A stretch of 64,000 nt of DNA. Source: Geodermatophilus marinus. GTDB taxonomy: Bacteria; Actinomycetota; Actinomycetes; Mycobacteriales; Geodermatophilaceae. Under the pieces are notes generated by a model that searched no databases, was not told the origin of the DNA, and worked only from the letters and a program-made list of their open reading frames with translations. The position numbers were made by a program, and so were the translations under genes. Each line of letters starts with the position of its first letter. The stretch's first letter is position 1. Shown in pieces: positions 18,840-26,351 of this stretch. Where the stretch lies: the NCBI RefSeq assembly GCF_003428645.1, contig NZ_QVQH01000005.1, positions 232,992-296,991 of the forward strand, given 5' to 3'.

Positions 18840-19563
18840 GGTGCTCTCGCAGGCTGCGCTGGGCCCTGCTGCCTCCACGCACGTCGGTGAGGACCCTCCA
18901 TTCCCCTGCCCGGGTGTCGAGGGAAGCTCCCGCCCGACCTCCAGCGTGGCGCTGCGTTCACGGAACGGGTGCACTCCCGACGCAACCAGCCGCCCGACCC
19001 GTCGGGGACCGGGGGACGCCCTACGGCCGACGACGACTGTCGCCAGCACGCGACCACGCCCCGCTGATACGGGCGTGACGCAGCGGTGACGGACCACCGT
19101 CTATACAGAGGCCGGGCCCCACCGGACGCCCTACAGACGCTCACCCGACAGAGAACACGGGAGGCGCGACCGACGTGCAGGGCGGGCACGGGTGCCCGCC
19201 CTGCGAGCAGGAACCAGATCAACGGATTGGCTCGATCGTGCGTCAGGCGACATCCGTGGCGCAGGCGGCAGCAGCGAGGCGTGAGCCGCCGAAACCCGGA
19301 CCGCAGGGTGCTCCGCCGTGTCGAGTTGCAGCGCGCCAGGGTTCAACTCGGGCACGAGGCGGCGCAGCGCATCCGTCGAGGACACCCCGGTCCGATGGGG
19401 AGGCCCGGAAACGCCCACGTGCAGGACGGTCGCAGAGGTTCCGACGAACCTCCGCGGATTCTGCCCGGGGCGACCTGATCCACCTCCGCGCTGTCGAGTC
19501 CCCGACGGCTGCATGCGCTCCCCGTGAGCGGGTCTCCGATCCAGAAGATCAGGAAGTTCGGCC
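18840..19563. other. island non-coding lead-in region
   Basis: About 720 bp between the left attachment copy and the lipoprotein gene. Short open frames exist on both strands, but none has a ribosome-binding site plus recognisable protein pattern. The only strong structure is the perfect inverted repeat at 19177-19204. Promoter sequences for the lipoprotein gene must lie here, but I cannot place them with confidence. Confidence 0.4.
19177..19204. repeat. perfect 13-bp inverted repeat
   Basis: Arms GCAGGGCGGGCAC and GTGCCCGCCCTGC are separated by GG. There is no T tract. It could be a terminator-like hairpin or a recombinase/relaxase recognition hairpin near the left end of the island. Confidence 0.6.
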
Positions 19564-21348
19564 ATGGGCAGACGGCGACCGAGCGACTGTCTGATCTGCG
19601 CCGCTGTCGCGATCGCCCTGACTGTGGCGGGGTGCTCGTCCGACTCCGGCTCGACCGGGGCGGACTCCGGGGGCGGGCGGCCACCGGCAGACCCGCAAGC
19701 GTCCGGTCAGGAGGCGTTCCCGCTGGACGAGGCGTTTCTCCAGGAGATGTCCGGTGCAAAGACTCTGGAGGAGGTCGTCGAGCTCCTCTACGGGCGTTGT
19801 GGTGAGGATCCGTCCATCGCCGACCGGGAAGGGTGCGAGGCCGCCGTCCAGGAGCGCCTGGCGACCGCGCCCGTGACGTGGATCGACGCCGGCGCGCCCG
19901 GCTGTGCGGCCCGCTGGGAGAGCGGCGGCATCATCCTCAGTGGTGCGGACTGCGCGACCGCGTTCCACCTGGTCGACGCCAAGGGCCAGCCCCTCGACCC
20001 CGCCATCGTGCCGGCGGACGGCCGGCTGCCCCAGGGCGGTGGGATCGCGCCCGGAGCGGTATCCCCACCCGGGGAGTCGGCGGTGGACGAGGCGTTCCTC
20101 GATGACGTCTCCGGTGCGCAGACCCTGGAGCAGGCCGCCGAGATCCTCTACCGGCGTTGCGGCGACGATCCGTCCGTCACCGACCGGACGGGTTGCGAGG
20201 CCGCCGTCCAGGAGCGCCTGGCGACCGCGCCCGTGACGTGGATCGGCGCCGGCGCGCCCGGCTGTGCGGCCCGCTGGGAGAGCGGCGGCATCATCCTCAG
20301 TGGTGCGGACTGCGCGACCGCGTTCCACCTGGTCGACGCCAAGGGCCAGCCCCTCGACCCCGCCATCGTGCCGGCGGACGGCCGGCTGCCCCAGGGCGGT
20401 GGGATCGCGCCCGGAGCGGTACCCGCGCCCGGGGTATCGGAGGGTGGCGCTGGCGGCACCACGGGTGGAGGCCCCCCGGTTCCCCAGACGGTCTCGCCAG
20501 CGCCGGGGGTGGACGACTTCTTCCAGAAGTTCGGGGGTACGCCGACCCTGAAGGAGGCCATCAAGGCCCTCACGGACCGCTGCTTGGCAGAGCGTGGTGT
20601 CTTGGAAGAGGGCGAAGTCGAGGTCATCGACAAGCAGGCGTGTGTGGAGAAGGTCCCCGCGTTCTTCGAGACGGCCCCGGTCGTCGTGGCCGACCCCGAT
20701 GCCGAGGGCTGCCAGGCCAGTTGGGTGGAGGCTGCTGGGGATCAGCCCGGTCACGTCCTCCTCATCGGCGGAGGGTGCGTGGCGGCCTTCGGACTGGTGG
20801 ACGCCGACGGTGATCCCATCGAGCTCGAGGACCTGCCCGAGGACGGGCGGCTCCGCCCGGGATCGGGGATCTCGCAGGCAGCCGCGCAGGAGGCGGAGGC
20901 GGCGGCGTCGGGATCCAGCACCGCTCCGCCGGAGACCACGCCGGCGGAGACGACCAGCGAACCCCCGCCGGCGGAGACGACCAGCCAGCCCCCGCCCCCG
21001 CCGCCGGGGACGACCAGCCAGGCGCCGCCCCCGCCCCCGCCGCCGGGGACGACCGGCCAGGCGCCGCCCCCGCCGGCCGAGACGACCAGCGAGCCCCCGC
21101 CCCCACCGGCGGAGACGACCAGCGAGCCCCCGCCCCCACCGGCGGAGACGACCAGCGAGCCCCCGCTCCCACCGGCCGAGACGACCAGCGAACCCCCACC
21201 GGCGGGGACGACCAGCGAGCCCCCGCCGCCGGGGACGACCAGCCAGGCGCCGCCCCCGCCGGCCGAGACGACCAGCCAGGCGCCGCCCCCGCCGGCCGAG
21301 ACGACCGCAGGGCCGAACGAGGACGCGACGGGGTCCACCACACCGTGA
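19564..21348 (+). CDS. Cys-rich triple-repeat lipoprotein with Pro/Thr stalk
   Basis: This 594-residue protein has a lipoprotein signal with lipobox VAGC (Cys24), so it is anchored outside the membrane. Three ~115-residue modules follow (about 53-170, 173-290, 320-440). Each has four cysteines in the pattern RC...GC...GC...GxDC/GGGC, an embedded motif such as SGGIILSGADCATAFHLVDA, and a terminal DGRLPQGGGI-like turn. Modules 1 and 2 are almost identical and come from a recent 360-bp duplication. Residues 440-594 are a low-complexity stalk of PPPPAETTSE/Q-type repeats. I do not recognise the module. It precedes the TIR-WD40 gene by 220 nt in the same direction. Confidence 0.85.
   Translation: MGRRRPSDCLICAAVAIALTVAGCSSDSGSTGADSGGGRPPADPQASGQEAFPLDEAFLQEMSGAKTLEEVVELLYGRCGEDPSIADREGCEAAVQERLATAPVTWIDAGAPGCAARWESGGIILSGADCATAFHLVDAKGQPLDPAIVPADGRLPQGGGIAPGAVSPPGESAVDEAFLDDVSGAQTLEQAAEILYRRCGDDPSVTDRTGCEAAVQERLATAPVTWIGAGAPGCAARWESGGIILSGADCATAFHLVDAKGQPLDPAIVPADGRLPQGGGIAPGAVPAPGVSEGGAGGTTGGGPPVPQTVSPAPGVDDFFQKFGGTPTLKEAIKALTDRCLAERGVLEEGEVEVIDKQACVEKVPAFFETAPVVVADPDAEGCQASWVEAAGDQPGHVLLIGGGCVAAFGLVDADGDPIELEDLPEDGRLRPGSGISQAAAQEAEAAASGSSTAPPETTPAETTSEPPPAETTSQPPPPPPGTTSQAPPPPPPPGTTGQAPPPPAETTSEPPPPPAETTSEPPPPPAETTSEPPLPPAETTSEPPPAGTTSEPPPPGTTSQAPPPPAETTSQAPPPPAETTAGPNEDATGSTTP
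19834..20421 (+). repeat. 360-bp internal tandem duplication in the lipoprotein gene
   Basis: Bases 19834-20061 and 20194-20421 align at a constant offset of 360 bp with two or fewer visible differences. One changes Asp to Gly in the WIDAG/WIGAG segment. The units correspond to modules 1 and 2 of the protein. Confidence 0.9.
20935..21303 (+). repeat. Pro/Thr stalk coding repeats
   Basis: Irregular 24-36 bp units encode P(3-7)-A/G-ETTS or GTTSQA steps, about twelve in total. This low-complexity coding DNA is prone to slippage, so the length of this stretch may vary between isolates or assemblies. Confidence 0.85.
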
Positions 21349-21568
21349 CCGCCCGAAGAGGTCAACGGCAGCACCGGCGAGGACGAGCCGCCAGAGCCCT
21401 TCTCAGTCGTTCCTCCGACGATGCCCGGTCAGCTACCCCGGTGCGCACGGAAGGGGGAGGTGGCGGTCCTGGACCGGTCGCCCGGCGCGGCACGAGGGCC
21501 GGTTGCGGCGCGGCCCGGAGGGGTGCTGGGTGCAGGGGCGGGTCGGACACTCGAGGTGGGGTCTCGCG

Positions 21569-24487
21569 GTGACCGATCACTCGGTCTCCCACGGAGGGGA
21601 CTTCGCACCTCTGGTGTCCGGGCAGCATGACGGTGCTGGGTTCAGGGCGTTCATGTCCTACAGTCACGCCGCCGACGGCAAACTCGCTCCATCTCTCCAA
21701 CGCGGGTTGCATCGGCTCGGCAAGCCTTGGTATCGGCCTCCGGCCTTCCGCGTCTTCCGTGACGACACGAGCTTGACCGCCACCCCTGCTCTCTGGTCGT
21801 CGATCGAGCAGGCTCTCCAGGCGTCAGCATTTTTCGTGCTCCTCGCGTCTCCACAGGCCTCGAAGTCGCAGTGGGTTAATCGGGAGGTGACCTGGTGGCT
21901 CTCGAACAAGCCACGCGACCGCGTCCTGGTGGCTCTGACCGACGGCGAACTCACCTGGGACAGCGCGACAGGGGATTTCGACCCCGACGCTTCCGACGCC
22001 TTGCCGCCTTCGTTGTACGGAGCGTTCGGTGAAGAGCCGCTCTGGGTGGACGTGAGATGGGCGCACACCGAGAACGACCTCTCGCTCCACAATCCGAGGT
22101 TCCGCGAAGTCGTAGCCGATCTGGCTGCGCCCCTGCACGGTGTCACGAAGGAACAGTTGATCGGCGAGGACACTCGCCAGCAGCGACGGACGATCAGATG
22201 GCGCAATTCTGCGATCGCAGCGCTGCTCACCCTGGCTCTCGTTGCGACCGTGATGTCCGTGCAATTCCTCGTTCAGCGCAATGCCGCCCGTGAACAACGG
22301 GACCTCGCAGTAGCCCGTCAGCTCGTCACCCAGGCCGACGCGGCACGGGCCCGTGACGCTCGCAACGCACTCTTGCTGGGCATCGCGGCCCAGCGCATCC
22401 GCCCCGGCTCGGAGGCCGAGAGCAGCCTGGTGGACACCCTGACGCACACGCGGTACTCGCGCACGCTGCCGCACGACAGCGGCCTGGTCGGGCTGGCGAT
22501 CACCCGTGACGGCCGCACCCTCGCCACCGGTGGCTTCGACGGCACCATCACGCTGTGGGACGTGGCCGACCCCGCCCGGCCCCGCCCGATCGGCCAGCCC
22601 CTCAGCGGCCACAGCAGCTTCGTGTACTCCGTCGACTTCTCCCCGGACGGGCGCACGATGGCGAGCGCGAGCAACGACCGGACCGTCGCCTTGTGGGACG
22701 TGTCCGACCCGGCCAGGCCTGCGCGGCTGGGAGAACCGCTCACCGGCCACACCGATGCCGTCCACCACGCCGCCTTCTCCCCGGACGGACGAACCGTGGC
22801 CACCGCGGGCTTCGACAACCTGGTGCTGCTGTGGGACGTGTCCGACCCGGCCAGACCTGCGCGGCTGGGAGAACCGCTCACCGGCCACACCGACCTGGTG
22901 ACCATGGTGGCCTTCTCTCCCGACGGAGAGACCATGGCGAGCGCGGGGTTCGACCGCCTGGTGCTGCTGTGGGACGTGTCCGACCCGGCCGGACCCCGAC
23001 GGCTCGGGACCCCTCTCACCGGCCACACGAACGCGGTCTGGGGAGTGGCCTTCGCCCCTGCCGATCGCATCCTCGCCACCGCGGGAGCCGACAACAGGAC
23101 CCTGCTCTGGGACATCGACGACCCGGCCGCTCCCCGGCGGCTCGGCGAGCCGCTGACGGGGCACATCAGCGAGGTGTACGCGGTGTCCTTCGCGCCGGAC
23201 GGGCACGCGCTGGCCACGGCGAGCTCGGACCGGACCGTCGTCCTGTGGGACCTCACCGACCCGTCGAGACCACGGCGGCTCGGCGAGCCCCTGACCGGGC
23301 ACACCGGCCCCGTCAACGCAGTCGTCTTCCTTCCCGACGGGCGCACGCTGGCCACGGCCGGCACGGACCGGACCGCCGTCCTGTGGGACCTCGCCGATTC
23401 CCTGCGGCCACAGCGGATCGGCGAGCCCCTGACCGGGCACACCGGCCCCGTGAACGCAGTCGCCCTCGCGTCCGACGAGCGGACGCTGGCCAGCGGTGGC
23501 GCCGAGGGGTCCGTGGTGCTCCACGACATCACCGACCCGACGCGACCGCGACGGGTCGGTGGGCCGCTGACCGGGCACACCGGCGAGGTCTTCGCGGTGG
23601 CGTTCTCCCCCGATGGAGGCACTCTGGCCACCGCCGGGGCCGACGGCTCGGTCCTGCTGTGGGACGTCGCCGACCCGGCCCGGCCCCGACGGGTCGGTGG
23701 GCCGCTGACCGGGCACACCGGCGAGGTCTTCGCGGCGGCGTTCTCCCCCGACGGAGGCACTCTGGCCACCGCCGGGGCCGACGGCTCGGTCCTGCTGTGG
23801 GACGTCGCCGACCCGGCCCGGCCCCGACGGGTCGGTGGGCCGCTGACCGGGCACACCGGCGAGGTCCTCGCGGTGGCGTTCTCCCCGGACGGCGACGCGC
23901 TCGCGAGCGGCGGTACCGACCGCTCGGTCCTGCTGTGGGACGTCGCCGACCCGGCCCGGCCCCGCCGGCTTGGTCGGGCGCTGGGCGACCACGCGAGCCT
24001 GGTGTACACCGTGGCGTTCTCCCCGGACGGGGACCTGCTCGCGAGCGGCGGTGCCGACCGCTCGGTCCTGCTGTGGGACGTCGCCGACCCGGCCTCGCCC
24101 CGTCGAGTCGGTCCGGCGCTGACGGGACACGGCAGCTACGTCCGGTCGATCGCCTTCGATCCCGACGGTCGCACGCTCGCCAGCGGCGGTGCGGACGACG
24201 CCTTCGCTCTGTGGGACCTGACCGACCTGGGACGACCGCGTCCGCTGGGTGAGCCCCTGATCGGGCATCGCGGGTCCGTCAACGCGGTCGCGTTCTCCTC
24301 GGACGGGCGGACCCTGGCCACCGGCAGTGGCGACGGCACCGTCGGCCTGTGGGACCTCGGAGAGCTCGGGACCCTGAGAGAAGCGCCGGCCGATCGGGCG
24401 TGCGCCATCACCGGACGCGGTCTGAACCGGGAGGAGTGGCAGCGCTTCGTCACAGGCCTGCCCTACCAGGACACCTGTGCGTCCTGA
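21569..24487 (+). CDS. TIR domain - transmembrane - 14xWD40 protein
   Basis: This 972-residue protein opens with a TIR domain (about 26-160): FRAFMSYSHAADGKLAPSLQ, FRDDTSLTATPALWSSIEQA, LLASPQASKSQWVNREV. Glu106 in WVNREV is at the position of the catalytic NADase glutamate. An Arg-rich stretch (RQQRRTIRWRN) precedes one TM helix (about 214-235). A helical segment follows (240-295), then 14 WD40 repeats of exactly 46 residues (302-945), enough for two seven-bladed propellers. The tail EEWQRFVTGLPYQDTCAS resembles ends of other bacterial WD40 signalling proteins. GTG 21569 lies after a GAGGTGGGG ribosome-binding site. TIR proteins of this kind act in conflict or immunity by depleting NAD; that is inference here. 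Confidence 0.9.
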   Translation: MTDHSVSHGGDFAPLVSGQHDGAGFRAFMSYSHAADGKLAPSLQRGLHRLGKPWYRPPAFRVFRDDTSLTATPALWSSIEQALQASAFFVLLASPQASKSQWVNREVTWWLSNKPRDRVLVALTDGELTWDSATGDFDPDASDALPPSLYGAFGEEPLWVDVRWAHTENDLSLHNPRFREVVADLAAPLHGVTKEQLIGEDTRQQRRTIRWRNSAIAALLTLALVATVMSVQFLVQRNAAREQRDLAVARQLVTQADAARARDARNALLLGIAAQRIRPGSEAESSLVDTLTHTRYSRTLPHDSGLVGLAITRDGRTLATGGFDGTITLWDVADPARPRPIGQPLSGHSSFVYSVDFSPDGRTMASASNDRTVALWDVSDPARPARLGEPLTGHTDAVHHAAFSPDGRTVATAGFDNLVLLWDVSDPARPARLGEPLTGHTDLVTMVAFSPDGETMASAGFDRLVLLWDVSDPAGPRRLGTPLTGHTNAVWGVAFAPADRILATAGADNRTLLWDIDDPAAPRRLGEPLTGHISEVYAVSFAPDGHALATASSDRTVVLWDLTDPSRPRRLGEPLTGHTGPVNAVVFLPDGRTLATAGTDRTAVLWDLADSLRPQRIGEPLTGHTGPVNAVALASDERTLASGGAEGSVVLHDITDPTRPRRVGGPLTGHTGEVFAVAFSPDGGTLATAGADGSVLLWDVADPARPRRVGGPLTGHTGEVFAAAFSPDGGTLATAGADGSVLLWDVADPARPRRVGGPLTGHTGEVLAVAFSPDGDALASGGTDRSVLLWDVADPARPRRLGRALGDHASLVYTVAFSPDGDLLASGGADRSVLLWDVADPASPRRVGPALTGHGSYVRSIAFDPDGRTLASGGADDAFALWDLTDLGRPRPLGEPLIGHRGSVNAVAFSSDGRTLATGSGDGTVGLWDLGELGTLREAPADRACAITGRGLNREEWQRFVTGLPYQDTCAS
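22472..24403 (+). repeat. fourteen 138-bp WD40-encoding tandem repeats
   Basis: Each unit encodes H-x3-V-x5-F-S-PDG-x3-A-T/S-x-G-x-D-x4-LWD-x3-P-x-RP-RxGxPLTG. Units 9 and 10 (about 23576-23851) differ by only about two bases per 138, so they are a recent copy or gene conversion. Others diverge more. Confidence 0.9.
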
Positions 24488-24702
24488 GCTCGTCGCCGGG
24501 GGTCGTCGCTGGGGTCGTCGAACACCGGCTACCCGCTCGGCTCCCTCCGGCCAGGCGGGTGGGTCCTGGTGTGGTGGGGTGCTCGGCAACCGAGGGGGAC
24601 CGACTGGTCAGCTCGGTCCGCCGTGGTCAAGGCCGCTGTACGAACGCTGTGCGGAACGGCGCCGTCGGTATCGAGTCCCATCTCTGCAGATGAGGCTCGG
24701 GG
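24488..24702. other. non-coding right end of the island
   Basis: No gene is supported between the TIR-WD40 stop and the tRNA 3' end. No clear hairpin terminator is seen. Confidence 0.4.
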
Positions 24703-24776
24703 TGGGGCGGGTGGGGCTCGAACCCACGACCCAGGGATTATGAGTCCCATGCTCTGACCGGCTGAGCTACCGCCCC
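24703..24776 (-). tRNA. tRNA with CAT anticodon (tRNA-Met or lysidine-type tRNA-Ile2)
   Basis: This is a full cloverleaf read on the minus strand. The acceptor GGGGCGG pairs with CCGCCCC, with discriminator A at 24703. The D-stem is GCTC/GAGC, the anticodon loop CTCATAA, and the T-arm GTGGGTTCGAGCCCCAC. The anticodon stem has a T-T mismatch at its first pair (27-43). The bases AGCATGGGACTCATAATCCC resemble tRNA-Ile2 as much as elongator Met; TilS determinants would decide. Its 3' half is the 33-bp direct repeat of the island. Confidence 0.93.
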
Positions 24777-24828
24777 GGTGCGGCCCAGCCTGCCAGACGG
24801 CCGGGGAGCCCGGCCCCGGGGCCCGCGG

Positions 24829-25926
24829 TCAGGACCGGGCGCGGATCGAGTCCACCACCGGGCGGGCCTGCTCGCGCAGCTCGTCGGAGATGGGGGCGGA
24901 GCCGGCCACCTCGGCCGCGGCCTCCTGGCCCTCCTCGCTGATCACGTGGCCCAGGAAGGATCGCACCAGGTCGGCGGTCTGCTGGTCGGCGTACTCGACG
25001 CAGCCGATGTGGTAGCTGACCAGCACGATCGGGTAGCCCTCGGCGGTGCCGCGGTCGAGCTCGATGGCCAGGTCGGCCGGCCCGCGGCCCTCCCGGCGCG
25101 GGGACCCGGCCACCACGGCGGCCGCGGCCTCCGCGGTCGGGCCGACGTAGGTGTCCCCGACGCGGACGGCGGCGACGCCGAGGTCCCCGGCCTGGCTGAG
25201 GTCGGCGTACCCGATGGTGCCCTCACCGCCCGCGACCGCGGCCACGACGCCGGAGTTGCCCTGGGCGGCCTCGCCACCCGGGAGCGGCCACTCGCCCTCC
25301 GGCTCGTACGGCCAGGCCGCGCCCGCCGTCTCGGCCAGGTAGGCGGTGAAGTTCTCCGTCGTCCCGGACTCGTCGCTGCGGTGGACCGGAGAGATCCGCA
25401 GGTCCGGCAGCGCCGTGCCCGGGTTGTCCCCCACGACGGCCGGGTCGTCCCAGCGGGTGATCGCGCCGGAGAAGATGCCCGCCAGGGTCTCCGGCGACAG
25501 CTGCAGCTCGTCGACGCCGGGCACCTGGAAGACCACGGCGATCGGCGCGATGTAGTTCGGCAGCTCGAACACGCCGGCGTCGCCACAGCGCTCCCGCGCC
25601 TCCGCGAGCTCCTCCTCGTCGAGCGCGGCGTCCGACCCGGCGAAGTCCACCCCGCCGGCGAGGAACTGCTCCCGACCGCCGCCCGAGCCGACCGGGTCGT
25701 AGCTCACCCGCACGTCGGGCTGCACCGCCGAGTAGCTGGCCAGCCAGCCCTGCATGGCCGCCTGCTGGCTGCTCGCCCCCGCCCCGACGAGCTCGCCCTC
25801 CAGCCGGTCACCGGCGGCGACCGGGGTCCGGCGCTCGTTGGGCGGGGTCCAGGTCGCGGCCACGGCGACCCCGCCGGCGACCACCGCGACGCCGGCCAGG
25901 CCGACGAGCTTCCTCCGTGCTGACAC
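24829..25926 (-). CDS. pstS: PstS-like phosphate-binding protein with a TM anchor
   Basis: This 365-residue protein has an N-terminal hydrophobic segment (KLVGLAGVAVVAGGVAVAA) with no lipobox Cys, then a type II periplasmic-binding fold. It carries the phosphate-binding signatures GAGASSQQAAMQGW and HRSDESGTTENF. Actinobacterial PstS proteins are usually lipoproteins, so this one is either TM-tethered or secreted. The GTG at 25924-25926 follows an AGAGG ribosome-binding site. No pstCAB genes adjoin. It could serve a distant Pst transporter or act alone. Confidence 0.88.
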   Translation of the reverse strand: MSARRKLVGLAGVAVVAGGVAVAATWTPPNERRTPVAAGDRLEGELVGAGASSQQAAMQGWLASYSAVQPDVRVSYDPVGSGGGREQFLAGGVDFAGSDAALDEEELAEARERCGDAGVFELPNYIAPIAVVFQVPGVDELQLSPETLAGIFSGAITRWDDPAVVGDNPGTALPDLRISPVHRSDESGTTENFTAYLAETAGAAWPYEPEGEWPLPGGEAAQGNSGVVAAVAGGEGTIGYADLSQAGDLGVAAVRVGDTYVGPTAEAAAAVVAGSPRREGRGPADLAIELDRGTAEGYPIVLVSYHIGCVEYADQQTADLVRSFLGHVISEEGQEAAAEVAGSAPISDELREQARPVVDSIRARS

Positions 25927-26189
25927 GCCCACCTCTGCCGATCGACTGCGGGACCCGGCGGACGACCCCCGCCCGAGCGCCAGCCATCCTCCCAGCCCGT
26001 GGCGACCCGGGGCGGATGGGCAGCGCAACGCAGTCACCCGACCACTCCGGGTAGCTGGAACCACCCGAAGGGGCAAGGAGGCGCGCGATCTGCGTTACCC
26101 GATCGTGACCGCCGGCGCCGTCCGGTGTAGCGTCGCGTCGGCCCTGCCGGGCAGCGCCCCGAATCCCGGGGGGCCTCGGCCGGGCCCCG

Positions 26190-26347
26190 CCGAACCGCCG
26201 ACGCCCTCCGGGGTCGAGGCGGACCGGGGACCCACCGAACCTCTGGGGTGAGTCCTGGGTGCGCAGGGGGGCGCACCCGGGTAGGGCGACGTCCGGCCCG
26301 AACCCGTCAGCTAACCCGGTAGGCGGTCGCGAGGATGGGAGAACCGT
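26190..26347 (+). ncRNA. ydaO/yuaA c-di-AMP riboswitch
   Basis: The conserved core CCCGAACCCGTCAGCTAACC at 26299-26318, then CGGTAGGCGGTCGCGAGGATGGGAGAAC in the following bases, is the signature of the actinobacterial ydaO aptamer. A helical 5' half with GGGTAGGGCGAC precedes it. It sits directly before an M23 peptidase gene, the usual target. c-di-AMP binding normally turns these genes off, linking wall hydrolysis to osmotic and potassium state. The 5' limit is approximate. Confidence 0.85.
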
Positions 26348-26351
26348 CGCG

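Larger units (their letters stand above)
18834..24703. mobile_element. tRNA-associated genomic island, about 5.9 kb
   Basis: The segment is bounded by the intact CAT tRNA gene on the right and an exact 33-bp copy of the tRNA 3' end on the left. It carries a lipoprotein gene and a TIR-WD40 gene and shows locally lower GC around 19.1-19.5 and 21.6-22.3 kb. No integrase, relaxase or replication gene is visible. It must therefore be a remnant, or an element moved in trans. Arrangement and direct repeat are seen; mobility is inferred. Confidence 0.7.

Noticed and set aside
18801..18840. Second tRNA gene
   Set aside because: Only the 3' half is present; the 5' acceptor, D-arm and anticodon are missing.
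19131..19565. 144-residue minus-strand ORF in the island's left part
   Set aside because: No ribosome-binding site, no recognisable domain, and Arg/Pro/Ser-rich composition expected of random high-GC frames.
20751..21374. Gly/Val/Trp-rich minus-strand ORF (GAWLVVPGGGG repeats)
   Set aside because: It is the reverse reading of the Pro/Thr stalk repeats of the lipoprotein gene.
22472..24403. Possible CRISPR array
   Set aside because: The regular 138-bp periodicity encodes WD40 repeats without conserved repeat/spacer boundaries. No cas genes are near.
21824..24589. 921-residue minus-strand ORF opposite the WD40 region
   Set aside because: It is the antisense shadow of a 138-bp repeat with biased codons. 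The plus frame encodes clear WD40 units.
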